From: Brevundimonas sp. NIBR11
GTDB taxonomy: Bacteria; Pseudomonadota; Alphaproteobacteria; Caulobacterales; Caulobacteraceae
Length of the DNA: 64,000 nt
Direction: 5' to 3'
NCBI RefSeq assembly: GCF_027912535.1
Contig: NZ_CP115465.1
Coordinates: 2,460,001 to 2,524,000, forward strand
The notes under the pieces: model-generated
The model's database searches: none
Told to the model about the DNA's origin: nothing
The model's input: only the letters and a program-made list of their open reading frames with translations
In this document: positions 63,450 through 64,000 of the stretch, piece by piece
How the letters are laid out: each line of letters starts with the position of its first letter
Numbering within the stretch: position 1 is the stretch's first letter
Translations under genes and position numbers: made by a program

Positions 63450-64000
63450 ATGGCGACGATGAAACGGATCATGGTCACCGGCGCCTCCGGGTTCGTCGGC
63501 CGACGGCTGACGCCGTTGCTGGCGGCCCTGCCCGGCGTGGAGGCCATGGCCCCCCTGGGCGGCCCCGACCTGCCCGCCGGACAGACGGTCGACATTCTCG
63601 ACGCCACGGCGGTCGAACAGACCCTGCGCGACTTCGCCCCGACCGACATCGTCCATCTGGCGGCCGCCTCTTCGGTGGCCGGGGCCGGTCAGACGCCCGA
63701 GACGGCCTGGGACGTCAATCTGATCGGGGTGCGCAATCTGGCCGCCGCCGCACGCCGGCTGGATGATCCCGTCCGCTTCCTGTTCGCCTCGACGGGCGAG
63801 GTCTATGGCCGCGCCTTCCTCGACGGCCCGGTTTCCGAAGACACCCCGCCCCAACCGGCCTCCACCTATGCCCGCACCAAGCTCGCCGCCGAACACCTGC
63901 TGGAGGACCTGTCGGGCGACCGACTGAAGGTCACCGTGCTGCGGCTGTTCAACCATACAGGGCCAGGCCAGGACACGCGGTTCGTGGTTCCCGCCTTCGC
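63450..64000 (+). CDS. GDP-4-keto-6-deoxy-D-mannose reductase-like SDR (cut by window edge)
   Basis: At least 183 codons are visible. The start MATMKRIMVTGASGFVGRRL has the SDR Rossmann loop. IVHLAAASSVAGAG, LFASTGEVYGRAF (Thr/Ser position) and YARTKLAAE with Tyr-Lys complete the catalytic set. Following gmd by 22 bases, it fits Rmd, which gives GDP-D-rhamnose, better than WcaG/Fcl, but the rest of the gene is missing. ATG at 63450 is used; ATG at 63459 is an alternative. Confidence 0.82.
   Translation, partial: MATMKRIMVTGASGFVGRRLTPLLAALPGVEAMAPLGGPDLPAGQTVDILDATAVEQTLRDFAPTDIVHLAAASSVAGAGQTPETAWDVNLIGVRNLAAAARRLDDPVRFLFASTGEVYGRAFLDGPVSEDTPPQPASTYARTKLAAEHLLEDLSGDRLKVTVLRLFNHTGPGQDTRFVVPAF

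Overview
The window is chromosomal DNA from a GC-rich alphaproteobacterium, most likely a member of the Caulobacterales such as Brevundimonas. This is inferred from gene content and order: a trpF-trpB-trpA-accD-folC block, phaA/phaR of polyhydroxyalkanoate metabolism, a large TonB-dependent receptor, an OmpA with a polyproline linker, many GTG/TTG starts and very tight 4-base gene overlaps. I saw no rRNA, tRNA, insertion sequence, prophage or CRISPR array.

Layout. 1-7.7 kb: a long minus-strand run, phaA > RsmC-like methyltransferase > RsuA-like pseudouridine synthase > trpF > trpB > small exported protein > trpA > accD, then a folC fragment cut by the window edge, with an opposite-strand DoxX-like gene wedged between accD and folC. 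7.8-13.8 kb: hemolysin-III-like membrane protein, phaR, a divergent GT2/GT39 pair, HMG-CoA lyase. 13.8-19.8 kb: FkbM methyltransferase, PutA, a glycolipid-type glycosyltransferase and a methyltransferase. 20-24 kb: a phnC-phnD-phnE-pstS-like uptake operon behind a Pho box. 24-32 kb: a fold-III decarboxylase, an unrecognised two-gene module (809-aa membrane-anchored protein plus GNAT protein), a YqjI-like PadR regulator with paired operators, small proteins, a class A acid phosphatase and a beta-helix protein. 32-37.5 kb: aguB/aguA (agmatine to putrescine), a TonB receptor behind a three-repeat Pho box, and a lipoprotein MsrA. 37.7-41.5 kb: hydrolase/TPR protein, methyltransferase and OmpA.

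41.8-64 kb is a surface-carbohydrate island. It holds part of a legionaminic/sialic-type sugar pathway (legG, legF, legB, legX/ptmE-like), a capsule ABC exporter (kpsM, kpsE, kpsT), a SleB-like wall hydrolase, three orphan type II secretion genes (gspJ, gspK, gspL), a 1115-aa two-domain glycosyltransferase, a GT61 enzyme, a complete dTDP-L-rhamnose set (rmlA, rmlD, rmlB, rmlC) and the start of a GDP-deoxyhexose set (gmd, rmd-like).

Two themes stand out. First, phosphate-starvation control: good PhoB sites precede both the phn operon and the TonB receptor, so outer- and inner-membrane phosphorus uptake are probably co-induced. Second, sugar-nucleotide synthesis sits beside glycan export and transfer. 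The least explained piece is the 25.36-28.69 kb two-gene module.
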